This document shows, one piece after another, positions 28,391 through 36,228 of a DNA stretch of 64,000 nucleotides. The stretch is taken from assembly GCA_910575075.1 (NCBI GenBank), contig CAJTCY010000008.1, forward strand, positions 116,414 to 180,413, given 5' to 3'. The notes under the pieces were generated by a model, which did not search any database, was not told the origin of the DNA, and was given only the letters and a program-made list of their open reading frames with translations. Every line of letters begins with the position of its first letter. Positions within the stretch are counted from its first letter, which is position 1. A program made the translations under genes and the position numbers. Origin of the DNA: Lachnospiraceae bacterium. Its GTDB lineage: Bacteria > Bacillota > Clostridia > Lachnospirales > Lachnospiraceae.

Positions 28391-28642
28391 TCAGATCTTC
28401 TTCCTGCTCACCTGTTTGGCAATATCGTAACATAAATCTGAAATGATTTCAATATTTTTCGTATTTCCCCAGACATGAAAGGTAAATCTTATCTGGTACG
28501 CTGAGCGTATCAGTCCGTAAACCTGTTTCTGCCGTACTTTCTGCAGTTTATTAGGGTTCAGCCTTTCAAGGTATTCCTTATTACATTCCGCAATTGTATT
28601 ATTTTCCAGTTTCCTCCGAATCCTCTCTTGTTCCCTGCCCAT
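28391..28642 (-). CDS. Small conserved-looking protein downstream of the sigma factor
   Basis: 83 residues from ATG 28642, chosen because GCAGGAGG lies 5 nt upstream; a start 11 codons earlier has no ribosome site. Basic and helical at first (MGREQERIRRKLENNTIAEC), then a strand-rich middle (IRFTFHVWGNTKNIEII). No membrane segment, so it is not a classical membrane anti-sigma factor. Follows the sigma gene by about 50 bp and precedes a terminator. Just downstream (28344-28388) GTG-initiated codons read VNLIEFKKQTRPQG before a stop, perhaps a remnant. Function unknown. Confidence 0.6.
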   Translation of the reverse strand: MGREQERIRRKLENNTIAECNKEYLERLNPNKLQKVRQKQVYGLIRSAYQIRFTFHVWGNTKNIEIISDLCYDIAKQVSRKKI

Positions 28643-28692
28643 AGAAACCTCCTGCGAAAAACTTTTTTCTTTCATTAGGCTTCCACTAATTT

Positions 28693-29253
28693 TTAAATAC
28701 CATGAGCATCCAAAATTCCATAATTCTCCAGCATTTTTTCCATTTTATGTTTTGCTCTCATATAAATATGCCGGATATTATCTTGCGTTTCTCCCAGCAC
28801 CGCAGCAATCTCGGTATTATTCAACTCATGGTAGTACTTTAAAATCAAAACTTCCTGATAGGATGGTTTCATCTCTCTAATTAATTTAATCATCAGTTCC
28901 TGTTTTTCCAGCCGCTCCATTCTGTCATCAGGCTTTTCACCGTATGTGTCTGTCGTATTCTCCAGTTCTAAACATTTGTCAATCTCCTGCTTTTTCTTTT
29001 TACAGAGATTGTAGCATTTATGCTTTAAAATAGTAAGTATGAAATTCCAGTTTTTCTGAGGCTGATTATCTATCATTCTCGATAAATATTTTGTCAGTGC
29101 TAAAAATGTCTCATGTACCATATCTTCTGCGTCAGACTCATTTTTTAATATCCTCAAAGCAATATAATACATTGCGTTTTTATGTTCATGATACATCTTC
29201 TGGAAAAATTCCCGTTCCTGCTCTGTATCCAGCAGCAGCAGATATTGATACAT
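28693..29253 (-). CDS. ECF-like RNA polymerase sigma factor
   Basis: 186 residues. Region 2 includes FFQKMYHEHKNAMYYIALRI and SDAEDMVHETFLAL (the DAED/V helix typical of sigma 2.2-2.4). Region 4 is MKPSYQEVLILKYYHELNNT, then EIAAVLGETQDNIRHIYMRA, a helix-turn-helix. ATG at 29253 follows GGGGGTTAAAAC. It starts 34 bp after the LytTR regulator stop, so the two are probably one transcript. Such sigma factors usually switch on envelope or accessory genes. No transmembrane anti-sigma factor is visible; the small protein downstream may be its partner. Confidence 0.88.
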   Translation of the reverse strand: MYQYLLLLDTEQEREFFQKMYHEHKNAMYYIALRILKNESDAEDMVHETFLALTKYLSRMIDNQPQKNWNFILTILKHKCYNLCKKKKQEIDKCLELENTTDTYGEKPDDRMERLEKQELMIKLIREMKPSYQEVLILKYYHELNNTEIAAVLGETQDNIRHIYMRAKHKMEKMLENYGILDAHGI

Positions 29254-29287
29254 GTTTTAACCCCCTAAATATTAAGAGTCCAGCATA

Positions 29288-29989
29288 TCATCTGGATTTT
29301 CGGATAACATACTCCCGGTATGCTTCTTCTAATCCTTTGGCTTTCCTTCTGCTTACCGGAATCATATCTCCATTGGTCATACGAATATGATCACTTACAT
29401 CTCGAATATTTCTCAGATTCACCAGATAACTTTTATGACATCGGTAAAAATCTTTTGATCTTAACCTTTCCTCCAGCTGAATAAGTCCTTCATCACAAAA
29501 ATTCTCTCCATAACGGCCCACCATACGGCTGTATTTATGCTGTGATTCGAAATAATATATACTGCTTATTTTGACCAACAGCTTCTTATTGATACTTTTT
29601 ATCGTTATGATTCGATCATCCTCGATGTCCTCAATCATCCGATTCATATATTTTTCAAATTCCGTCTTCCTAAGAGGTTTCTTGAGAAATCCATAAACAT
29701 TTTTGCCAAAAGCTTCAGACATTCCTTCCATATGGCCGCTGACAAAAAGTACCTTTGTTTCACTGTCCTCCTGGCAGAGCCAATCCTTTAACTGAATTCC
29801 TGAAAGTCCCTCCATCTCTATATCCAGAATCAGAATATCTATACTGTCTTTCTGTTCCATAAATGAGACCGCCGACTGGTATTCTATCTGCTTATAGTCA
29901 ATGCCTTTCTCTGTAAAATACTGTCTCAGGAGCTCTCCTGCAAATCTTCTGTATTTCTCCTCATCTTCACAAATCCCGATACTTATCAT
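29288..29989 (-). CDS. LytTR-family response regulator 1 (orphan)
   Basis: 233 residues. The receiver domain has MISIGICEDEE at the N terminus, the acceptor in ILILDIEMEGLSGIQLK and Lys in YGFLKKPL. The LytTR DNA-binding domain (about 125-230) includes IYYFESQHKYSRMV, DFYRCHKSYLVNLRNI and MIPVSRRKAKGL. It is a clear paralogue of the regulator at 41034-41735. No kinase gene is adjacent; instead the sigma-factor gene follows. It has its own -10 box at 30017-30022. It may answer to the kinase at 39512 or to an unlinked one. Confidence 0.93.
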   Translation of the reverse strand: MISIGICEDEEKYRRFAGELLRQYFTEKGIDYKQIEYQSAVSFMEQKDSIDILILDIEMEGLSGIQLKDWLCQEDSETKVLFVSGHMEGMSEAFGKNVYGFLKKPLRKTEFEKYMNRMIEDIEDDRIITIKSINKKLLVKISSIYYFESQHKYSRMVGRYGENFCDEGLIQLEERLRSKDFYRCHKSYLVNLRNIRDVSDHIRMTNGDMIPVSRRKAKGLEEAYREYVIRKSR

Positions 29990-30016
29990 TTATACCCTCT
30001 CCTGCCATTCAAAAAT

Positions 30017-30044
30017 ATTATATAGTATAACAAAGCAGGACAGA
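30017..30044 (-). promoter_or_regulatory. Predicted promoter of LytTR regulator 1
   Basis: On the minus strand a perfect TATAAT (30017-30022) lies 16 bp from a weak -35 TCTGTC (30039-30044), 27 bp before the start codon. It overlaps the upstream terminator hairpin. Confidence 0.5.
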
Positions 30045-30077
30045 TTATGCCATACCGGCATAAGAATCCTGCTTTGT
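30030..30077 (-). terminator. Hairpin ending the subtilase/FN3 operon
   Basis: Outer stem ACAAAGCAGGA/TCCTGCTTTGT encloses an inner perfect stem TTATGCC/GGCATAA. It sits directly after the stop of the FN3/Ig-like gene. The downstream sequence is T-rich but interrupted. Confidence 0.65.
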
Positions 30078-30088
30078 CCACTATGTGA

Positions 30089-31498
30089 TTATTCCACTAC
30101 TTTTAATCTGGTGACAAATGTCTTTTTTAAACCGCTTTTTAAAGTCACTTTGACATTCACCCTGGTAGTCCCCTTTTTCCTGCCTTCAATAATTCCAGAA
30201 GATTTCACACTGGCAATCTCAGGGTTCTTTACCTTGTAAGTTATTTTCTTAATATAGTAGGCGCTGGTTCCTTTCTTACATTGTACCACCAGATTCTTTT
30301 TTTGTCCAAGTTTTACTGAGACAGCTTTTTTCACAGAAAGATTTTCGGGCAGCGGCTGTTTCTTCATATTGACTGTGATTGATTTTGTCATACCGCTGTA
30401 TCTTTTAATTCCTTCTACCCCATAATCATACGAGCACATACGAATTTGGTAGACTGCTGCCGGAGAAAGATTTTTTATCACATATTTTGTGCCTTCTGAT
30501 GCATTCACGGTCTTGATCTTCTGATATTTTCCTTTCCCCTTTTTCAGATAAATTTCATAACTGCATGCCGAAGAAGCCTTTTTCCAGGTCATGGTAATCG
30601 CTCTCTTTGCCGTTTTGAATGCTTTTACAGAAGACGGCATCGGCGCTTCTGGAACCTCTGCAAAATCACCAGAAGATTCTTGATCTGCCGGCAATAATAT
30701 ACCCTGCAGAACTTTTACAGAACGGATTCCCCATTCTCCTGTACTGCTTCCGTACAATCCATTTTTCCCATTCACCTTATAATCAGATGCTGGAGATATC
30801 TTAAAATAAAGATCGTCATACAGCTTCATGTCCCAGTTATAGTCAAAAGAGCTGCCTGTTTTCTTGTTTTCAATTTTTTCCTGCAGTTTTACAGTCTCGT
30901 ATGTTCTATCTATATCTGTGACATTCTTCTTAAATATAGTATCTGTGCAGCTTGGCATTGAAACAGAACCCTCATCCGTTCCTAATGTATGGAACATTTT
31001 CCATGTGTTTCCCTGGTCTGTACTGTAGGATATCTTATAATCTCTAGGTCCATCTTCCGACGCTCCCATCTCAATTTCTATCCCTGCCATTGCTCCTGTA
31101 AGATCTTCAACCTTCAATATCACACAGGAATCTTCTCTCCAGGGATTGGTATCGTCGGCCTTCAATACTGCAATGTGTTCTGATTGTCCCTTATGGTTAC
31201 GATAAGCTTTCTCTGAAAAGTAAAGGCTGCTTTCTGTCTGGCCGTCCATACTGGCAGACACTGTTATGGAAGACACCTCTGACGCCTCCAAATATTCTCG
31301 AAAGTTTGAAATATTTCGATTTACAGCGCCGCTGCTTAAAGTACTGACCTTTTTTCCTGCTTCTCCCGCTGTCAATTCCAGGACAGTACCCACGGCCATC
31401 CATTCGTCTACGTCTTTGTCATAGGCGAATGCTGCTGACGGAACCAGCATCGCTGCTGAAAGCAGAATTCCCAATGCTGTTGCTGCTAGTTTTTTCAT
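30089..31498 (-). CDS. Secreted protein with FN3 and Ig-like (BIG2) modules
   Basis: 469 residues with an N-terminal signal peptide (MKKLAATALGILLSAAMLVP, then PSAAFA). Residues about 25-280 form a strand-rich N-terminal domain with no family I recognise. An FN3 module follows (MTWKKASSACSYEIYLKKG onward, about 300-390), then a C-terminal bacterial Ig-like domain (KVKNPEIASVKSSGIIEG, KKGTTRVNVKVTLKSG). No catalytic motif is evident. GGAGGG lies just before the ATG. Starts 12 bp after the subtilase stop, so the two are one operon under the LytTR-type promoter at 33841. Likely a secreted or wall-associated adhesive or binding protein. Confidence 0.82.
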   Translation of the reverse strand: MKKLAATALGILLSAAMLVPSAAFAYDKDVDEWMAVGTVLELTAGEAGKKVSTLSSGAVNRNISNFREYLEASEVSSITVSASMDGQTESSLYFSEKAYRNHKGQSEHIAVLKADDTNPWREDSCVILKVEDLTGAMAGIEIEMGASEDGPRDYKISYSTDQGNTWKMFHTLGTDEGSVSMPSCTDTIFKKNVTDIDRTYETVKLQEKIENKKTGSSFDYNWDMKLYDDLYFKISPASDYKVNGKNGLYGSSTGEWGIRSVKVLQGILLPADQESSGDFAEVPEAPMPSSVKAFKTAKRAITMTWKKASSACSYEIYLKKGKGKYQKIKTVNASEGTKYVIKNLSPAAVYQIRMCSYDYGVEGIKRYSGMTKSITVNMKKQPLPENLSVKKAVSVKLGQKKNLVVQCKKGTSAYYIKKITYKVKNPEIASVKSSGIIEGRKKGTTRVNVKVTLKSGLKKTFVTRLKVVE

Positions 31499-31510
31499 GC
31501 CATCCCTCCT

Positions 31511-33655
31511 TTATTTGGCTGCTTTGGCAGATTTAATTTCTGAGTACGGCGTATATTTATGCCCTGTTCCATACTTCATGGCAATACGAACTTTATAATA
31601 ATATGTTTTGCCGGCTGTCAGACCGGAATCTGTATAAGTATTGTTTAGAATACTGTCTCCCGTAAGAGTTTTTATTTTGGAATATGTGCCTGTCTTACTG
31701 GTTGATCTGTAAATTAAAACCTTTTCTGGACCATATACGTTCAAGCTATTCCATGTAAGCTTAATCCTATTATTTGTCAAAGCTGTTGCGCTGGTCAATT
31801 TTACAGTACTGTTTTTGAAATCCTGATATTTGGCTTTCTGTACTGCAAGGCCCGCATTTAACATACCGCAGTTAAAATAAGAACTGTTTATGTCTGTCGT
31901 CGTGCTGTTGAGAATGCTTTTTATCTGTGCTACTGACAATGATGGATTCATCGCCAGCATTAACCCTATCGCCGACGCCACAAGTGGTGTTGAAAATGAT
32001 GTTCCGTCTATAGATCCATCATACGCCGCATCGCCTCTGGATGAAGTAGATATATAGTTTGTCGCAGGAGCCACAATATCCACCCAGCTGCCATAATTTG
32101 AAAAGGAAGCTTTCTGATTGGACTTTGTCTCATTTGTCCCTCCGACAGCAATTACATAATCTATCGCTGCAGGATATGTTTTTGCAGAACTGCTATAATT
32201 TCCTGCTGCTGCCACCACGATTACCCCTGCTGCTTTTGCCCGGTTAATCACCTCTTCTTCCACAGAGGATAGTCCAGTCCCGCATAAACTGACGCTCACC
32301 ACTTCTGCACCTGAAACAATTGCATGCTGAATGCCTTTGCACATATCCGTGGTAAAAATTTGTACTTTACCATCAACTACTCCGGACGATACTTTAATCG
32401 GCATAACCCTGCATGATTGATTATCCCAGCCTCTGGCTGCTCCTGCCACTCCAATGGAATTTTTAGCTTTCGCTGCAATGATTCCTGTACAATTAGTGCC
32501 ATGCGCTGAATCATACGGCTTACTCATATCTTCCAGTTTCTTATAATTCCCGTTGCTGTCCGTTTTTGTGACATCTACAGCATATTTGCTTACAATTCCC
32601 TTTACCAGATCATTATGTGTGATTCGGCAGCCTGTGTCAACCACACCGATCCATATATCATAACAGCCTGCCGTTGCCACGCTGTCCCATGCATCCAGAA
32701 AATTACATCTGTCTATATACCATTGCTGGTCTGCATAAGTATCGTTTAATTTTTCCGTCAGGCCTTCTGATTCATATTTGTCATTTGATTCTGCTTCCAC
32801 AACACAGTCAAAGGACTCAAATTCAACGCCTGCGTCTGCCACTGTCTGATCCATATCCAGATTAACTTTTACAACAATATTTCCTTCATAATCTTCCAAT
32901 GCTTTTAATCTCTTCTGCTTTCTCTCACTTAACGTGGTGTCCAGCACAAAATCGTTATCCAACACAATTTCATACGAATCGGAAACATAGCTGACGATAG
33001 TGTCTATATCCTCTTTGGAGGTATCCTTATCAAAAAGAACAATCTCTTCTCCAGGCGCGTAGTCAAGATTTTTCTCATTATCCCGCTCTGCTCTGGCTTC
33101 TGTATAATTCTGAATATCTTCTTCAATATCCTCTTCCAGTGTCTGGCTAAATTCCTGAACCTCGGTTTCATCCACTTCTTCCGCACCGTAATAAGTGTCC
33201 AAAACTTCTTTTATTCCCAAATCCACGGCTTCGCTGTTTTCATCCAGGCTGTTCAAAATCTCTCCTGCTTCCTCGCCGCTGTATTCTGCAGCAGAAACAG
33301 CTTCATCAATAACACTTTTTTCCTCTACCGGCAAATCTTCTACTTCAGGAACATTTTCCATTTCCTCTATCGACAATGGCGCTGCTTCAGCAGGATTATC
33401 TGCTGCTATCTGTGCTGCCGCCTCTAAGTTCTCCGCTTCCTGAACTGTTTCTGTCTCTTGAACCGTCTCTGTGTTTTCGTTCGTTTCTGAATCTTTCGCA
33501 TCCTTATCTGCTTTTAAGCTTTTTTCTTCCTCTACATTCTCAATTGCACTTAAAGTGGCAGCTTCTGCTGTCTGTACTCCCGCAGCACCTCCGATACCTG
33601 ATACAGACATGGATGCTGCTAATAATAATCCTATGATTCTTCTTCTGTTTTTCAT
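31511..33655 (-). CDS. Secreted subtilisin-like serine protease (S8) with FN3 domain
   Basis: About 714 residues from ATG 33655 (GAGGG upstream). Signal peptide at 1-32. A very acidic pro-region follows (about 33-290, runs of Glu and Asp). The S8 domain has the triad Asp340 in WIGVVDTGCR, His385 in DSAHGTNCTG and Ser553 in DGTSFSTPLV, plus the oxyanion Asn486 in AAAGNYS. A C-terminal FN3 module (residues about 625-714) ends the protein. No sortase signal is visible. First gene of the operon with the FN3/Ig-like protein. The promoter carries two LytTR-type repeats. Substrate unknown; processing of a surface protein or peptide signal is possible. Confidence 0.94.
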   Translation of the reverse strand: MKNRRRIIGLLLAASMSVSGIGGAAGVQTAEAATLSAIENVEEEKSLKADKDAKDSETNENTETVQETETVQEAENLEAAAQIAADNPAEAAPLSIEEMENVPEVEDLPVEEKSVIDEAVSAAEYSGEEAGEILNSLDENSEAVDLGIKEVLDTYYGAEEVDETEVQEFSQTLEEDIEEDIQNYTEARAERDNEKNLDYAPGEEIVLFDKDTSKEDIDTIVSYVSDSYEIVLDNDFVLDTTLSERKQKRLKALEDYEGNIVVKVNLDMDQTVADAGVEFESFDCVVEAESNDKYESEGLTEKLNDTYADQQWYIDRCNFLDAWDSVATAGCYDIWIGVVDTGCRITHNDLVKGIVSKYAVDVTKTDSNGNYKKLEDMSKPYDSAHGTNCTGIIAAKAKNSIGVAGAARGWDNQSCRVMPIKVSSGVVDGKVQIFTTDMCKGIQHAIVSGAEVVSVSLCGTGLSSVEEEVINRAKAAGVIVVAAAGNYSSSAKTYPAAIDYVIAVGGTNETKSNQKASFSNYGSWVDIVAPATNYISTSSRGDAAYDGSIDGTSFSTPLVASAIGLMLAMNPSLSVAQIKSILNSTTTDINSSYFNCGMLNAGLAVQKAKYQDFKNSTVKLTSATALTNNRIKLTWNSLNVYGPEKVLIYRSTSKTGTYSKIKTLTGDSILNNTYTDSGLTAGKTYYYKVRIAMKYGTGHKYTPYSEIKSAKAAK

Positions 33656-33685
33656 TTCGTTTACCCTCTTTCTCAATTGCACTTA

Positions 33686-33745
33686 TCATTTTGCTGCTTG
33701 AAACTTGCGTATCTTCGCCTGTAATTCATATTTTATGGCGGACAT
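33686..33745 (-). CDS. Possible 19-codon leader peptide of the subtilase operon
   Basis: Reads MSAIKYELQAKIRKFQAAK then TGA, inside the roughly 180-nt leader between the LytTR promoter and the subtilase. The peptide is basic and could form an amphipathic helix. A strong AAGGAGGGAGAG lies about 20 nt upstream, too far for a canonical start; AAGG about 12 nt upstream is weak. It may be chance. Noted because it has the same length as the peptide at 39278. Confidence 0.25.
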   Translation of the reverse strand: MSAIKYELQAKIRKFQAAK

Positions 33746-33840
33746 ACTTTCAATGCCTTGTTATACTCTCCCTCCTTATAGCTGATTTTCCAGAAAATTT
33801 TTCATCTATCACTATATAACGAATATTTTCTGGTTAATTT

Positions 33841-33909
33841 ATTATAAGTCCCTTATTATGCAATTGCAATTTGCCAGGGTATAACTGGTTCATTTTAGGA
33901 ATAAACGGT
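33841..33909 (-). promoter_or_regulatory. Subtilase-operon promoter with paired LytTR-type sites
   Basis: Minus strand, in order: repeat A ACCGTTTAT (33901-33909), repeat B ACCAGTTAT (33881-33889, starting 20 bp on), -35 TTGCAA (33864-33869), 17-bp spacer, -10 TATAAT (33841-33846). The repeats match the AgrA/LytTR pattern ACCRGTTNN or ACCGTTNNN. Repeat A abuts the stop codon of the nucleotidase gene. The arrangement matches the promoter at 39437-39505 base for base in spacing. A CCAGAAAAT/ATTTTCTGG hairpin lies just downstream in the leader. Confidence 0.75.
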
Positions 33910-35859
33910 TTATTTATCTCTCTTCTTCTTATGCGCAGCAATCTTGTAAATCATCAACACCACCAAAAGCATCAATACAACCACAAGCACTGCCGCAATG
34001 CTGAAAATCATCCTTGCAGCCTGGCTGGGATTACTCATAAAAGCCACAAAACTGCTGTCATTCTCTATCACTTTGCGGTTATGAGTGGTTTGATAATATT
34101 CTGGTATCTGGGAATTCCCATTTATTTTTTCAAAAGAATCCAAATAATTTGCTGCGCAGATCCATGCCTTTAATTCTTTTCCATCTCGATAAATAATATA
34201 ATCTTCCAATTTTTCTGCAGAAATCTCTTCTCCTGAGGCATCTCTTGGCACCACAGACAGAAGCCCGAATGACTTTTTTTCTACTGCCCCAAGCATCTGG
34301 CCTGTATATAGGTCAGCTACCACACGGTAGAGGCTGTCATCCATTAATGTTTCTACATTTCCCTCCCAGTCCTGCAGTACCGTATTCGTTACCTTGTTGA
34401 GCATCAGACGGCTGGGATTGATAGTATAAGACAGCCCGCTGGTGTAAAGCTGCGCCGTTGTCATCATCGGTGAAATGGAAGCGTCCACTTCTGCCATCGT
34501 TCTGATATCCGCCCCTGTCAGATATACACTCACCAGCGGATAACCTGGAATACCGTCTGCGCCAATTCCCAATGAAAGAGACTGAAAAGCGTCCGCCGCT
34601 GTAATATCCCTGTCTTTATGAAACGTATCACGAATGCATCCGCTGGGTACTACTGCGATCTTTGCTGGTGTTTCATCTCCGGTTTCACTGTTGTTGACTG
34701 TATACAGATAAGAATCCGCCAGAAGATTTCCCAAAGTTTCTTCCCTGAGAATTGTTCCAAGCCCATTAATCTTCGTAAACTCCCAGGGATTATAAGTCAG
34801 CACCTGATCTTTCTTATAACCAAACTGTGCCATATATTCCTGGTCAATGCTTTTCCCCATTTCTTCCGTCTTCTTCTGAATTTCCGCATCATTCTCATAA
34901 CGTTTATCTAAAAGCGTAAGCTGATAGTCCTCCAACTGCCAACGCCCATTCTCCTTTTGCTTCAAGTTCATAGAACCAATACGGGCGCCGTACTCTCCAG
35001 TCGAGACAATTGCCGTTTCTCCATGAATGATAGGTTTTTCTAAAATACTATGCGTATGCCCGCTGATAATCAGGTCTATCTGAGGTACTGCTTTTGCCAG
35101 CAGCTCATCCTCTGATTTCTTTTCCTCTTCCCAGGTACCGCTGTGGGAAACACACACAATCATATCCGCATGTTCTTGCTGTTCAATAACCTGAACGGTC
35201 TCTCTTACAGCATCCACCGGTTCTTTGAAAGACAAGGCACAAGTCGGAGAACATGCCAGGGAATCTTTACCAAACACGCCGATCACCGCAATCTTCACTC
35301 CATTTTTTTCCAGCATTACATAGGGCTGCACCCCATATCTGTCAAAAGCATCTTTGAGCAAAGCGCTCTCATCTGCCTGCTCTCCCGACAGAGATGCTTC
35401 CCAGTCGATGTTGCATACTACAAGAGCCGGCAGGGGATCTTTACTGTTCTCTGCCGCCGCCAGCATATTGGCAAGCCCGCTGCTGCGGTAATCAAATTCA
35501 TGATTACCAAAGGTGGTGACATCCACCCCCAAGGCTCCTAACATCCGAAGTTCTGCCGCCTGCGTCTCAAACACGGTCTGATACAGTGTGCCCATGGAAA
35601 AATCACCGCCATCCAGAAACAAAATGTCCTCACTGTCTTCTGGCTGCTGTTCCAGCCATGTTTTCATCCTGGCAAATCCGCCTACCTGCTGTTCTTCTCC
35701 ATTTTCCTCCAGTTCAAAGGATTCCAAATGAGAATGAAGATCATGAGTAAAGACGACTTTCATTTCTTTGGACTGTTCTGCCGACACATACATTTGGAAA
35801 AAACACATACATGCCAGGCACAGCAGCAATGTTTTACAGATTCTGTTTACAGTTCTCAT
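33910..35859 (-). CDS. Membrane-anchored 5'-nucleotidase / metallophosphatase (UshA family)
   Basis: About 649 residues from ATG 35859 (GAAGGG upstream; a TTG 12 codons earlier lies in the mobile element and has no ribosome site). Signal peptide 1-28. Metallophosphatase motifs: FTHDLHSHLE, FLDGGDFSMG, TTFGNHEFDY, CVSHSGTW, LIISGHTHS. C-terminal 5'-nucleotidase domain with NLLADSYLYTV and VVPSGCIRDTF. A C-terminal membrane helix (MIFSIAAVLVVVLMLLVVLM) and KKKRDK tail anchor it to the outside of the cytoplasmic membrane. Hydrolyses extracellular nucleotides or cyclic nucleotides; exact substrate unknown. Its promoter region is displaced by the element at 35889. Confidence 0.93.
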   Translation of the reverse strand: MRTVNRICKTLLLCLACMCFFQMYVSAEQSKEMKVVFTHDLHSHLESFELEENGEEQQVGGFARMKTWLEQQPEDSEDILFLDGGDFSMGTLYQTVFETQAAELRMLGALGVDVTTFGNHEFDYRSSGLANMLAAAENSKDPLPALVVCNIDWEASLSGEQADESALLKDAFDRYGVQPYVMLEKNGVKIAVIGVFGKDSLACSPTCALSFKEPVDAVRETVQVIEQQEHADMIVCVSHSGTWEEEKKSEDELLAKAVPQIDLIISGHTHSILEKPIIHGETAIVSTGEYGARIGSMNLKQKENGRWQLEDYQLTLLDKRYENDAEIQKKTEEMGKSIDQEYMAQFGYKKDQVLTYNPWEFTKINGLGTILREETLGNLLADSYLYTVNNSETGDETPAKIAVVPSGCIRDTFHKDRDITAADAFQSLSLGIGADGIPGYPLVSVYLTGADIRTMAEVDASISPMMTTAQLYTSGLSYTINPSRLMLNKVTNTVLQDWEGNVETLMDDSLYRVVADLYTGQMLGAVEKKSFGLLSVVPRDASGEEISAEKLEDYIIYRDGKELKAWICAANYLDSFEKINGNSQIPEYYQTTHNRKVIENDSSFVAFMSNPSQAARMIFSIAAVLVVVLMLLVVLMIYKIAAHKKKRDK

Positions 35860-35888
35860 AAGTTTCCCTTCTATAAGATAAATTTTAA

Positions 35889-36221
35889 TAGGCAATTGCG
35901 AAACTCGATAGTTTTGTGAATTTCATATACAATTCATAAAATTTAAAAAGAAATATTTTATCATATAAACGCTAAGAAATGCATTAAAGCACCATGGAAA
36001 CGTACTCCAGAGCATCCCTCTATGTCAAAAAACTGACATTACTAAGGAAAAAACACAAAAATCATGGAAGCCTTTGCGGAACATGATTTTCGTATTAAGT
36101 GGTTCGTTGTAATGCTTGGTGCGCCCTGCATTTTGTGCGTTTATTATGAATAAAATTTTTTAGCACAATTGTCTAAATTGTATATGAAATTTTTATCATT
36201 TAGTTGTTTCGCAATTTCCTA
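35889..36221. mobile_element. 333-bp inverted-repeat element, copy 2 (inverted)
   Basis: The reverse complement begins TAGGAAATTGCGAAAC and tracks copy 1 at 6217-6502 through AACTAAATGATAAAAATTTC and the AAACGCACAAAATGCAGG block, then differs in the centre, where it has about 47 extra bp, and matches again at AATGCATTTCTTAGCG and the far terminus. No coding capacity. No clear 10-bp flanking duplication. It fills the gap between the nucleotidase start and the DUF362 gene stop. Confidence 0.78.
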
Positions 36222-36228
36222 TTTGATT

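Noticed and set aside
35860..35895. Upstream TTG start for the 5'-nucleotidase
   Set aside because: It lies in the mobile element terminus and would put 12 residues before the signal peptide.
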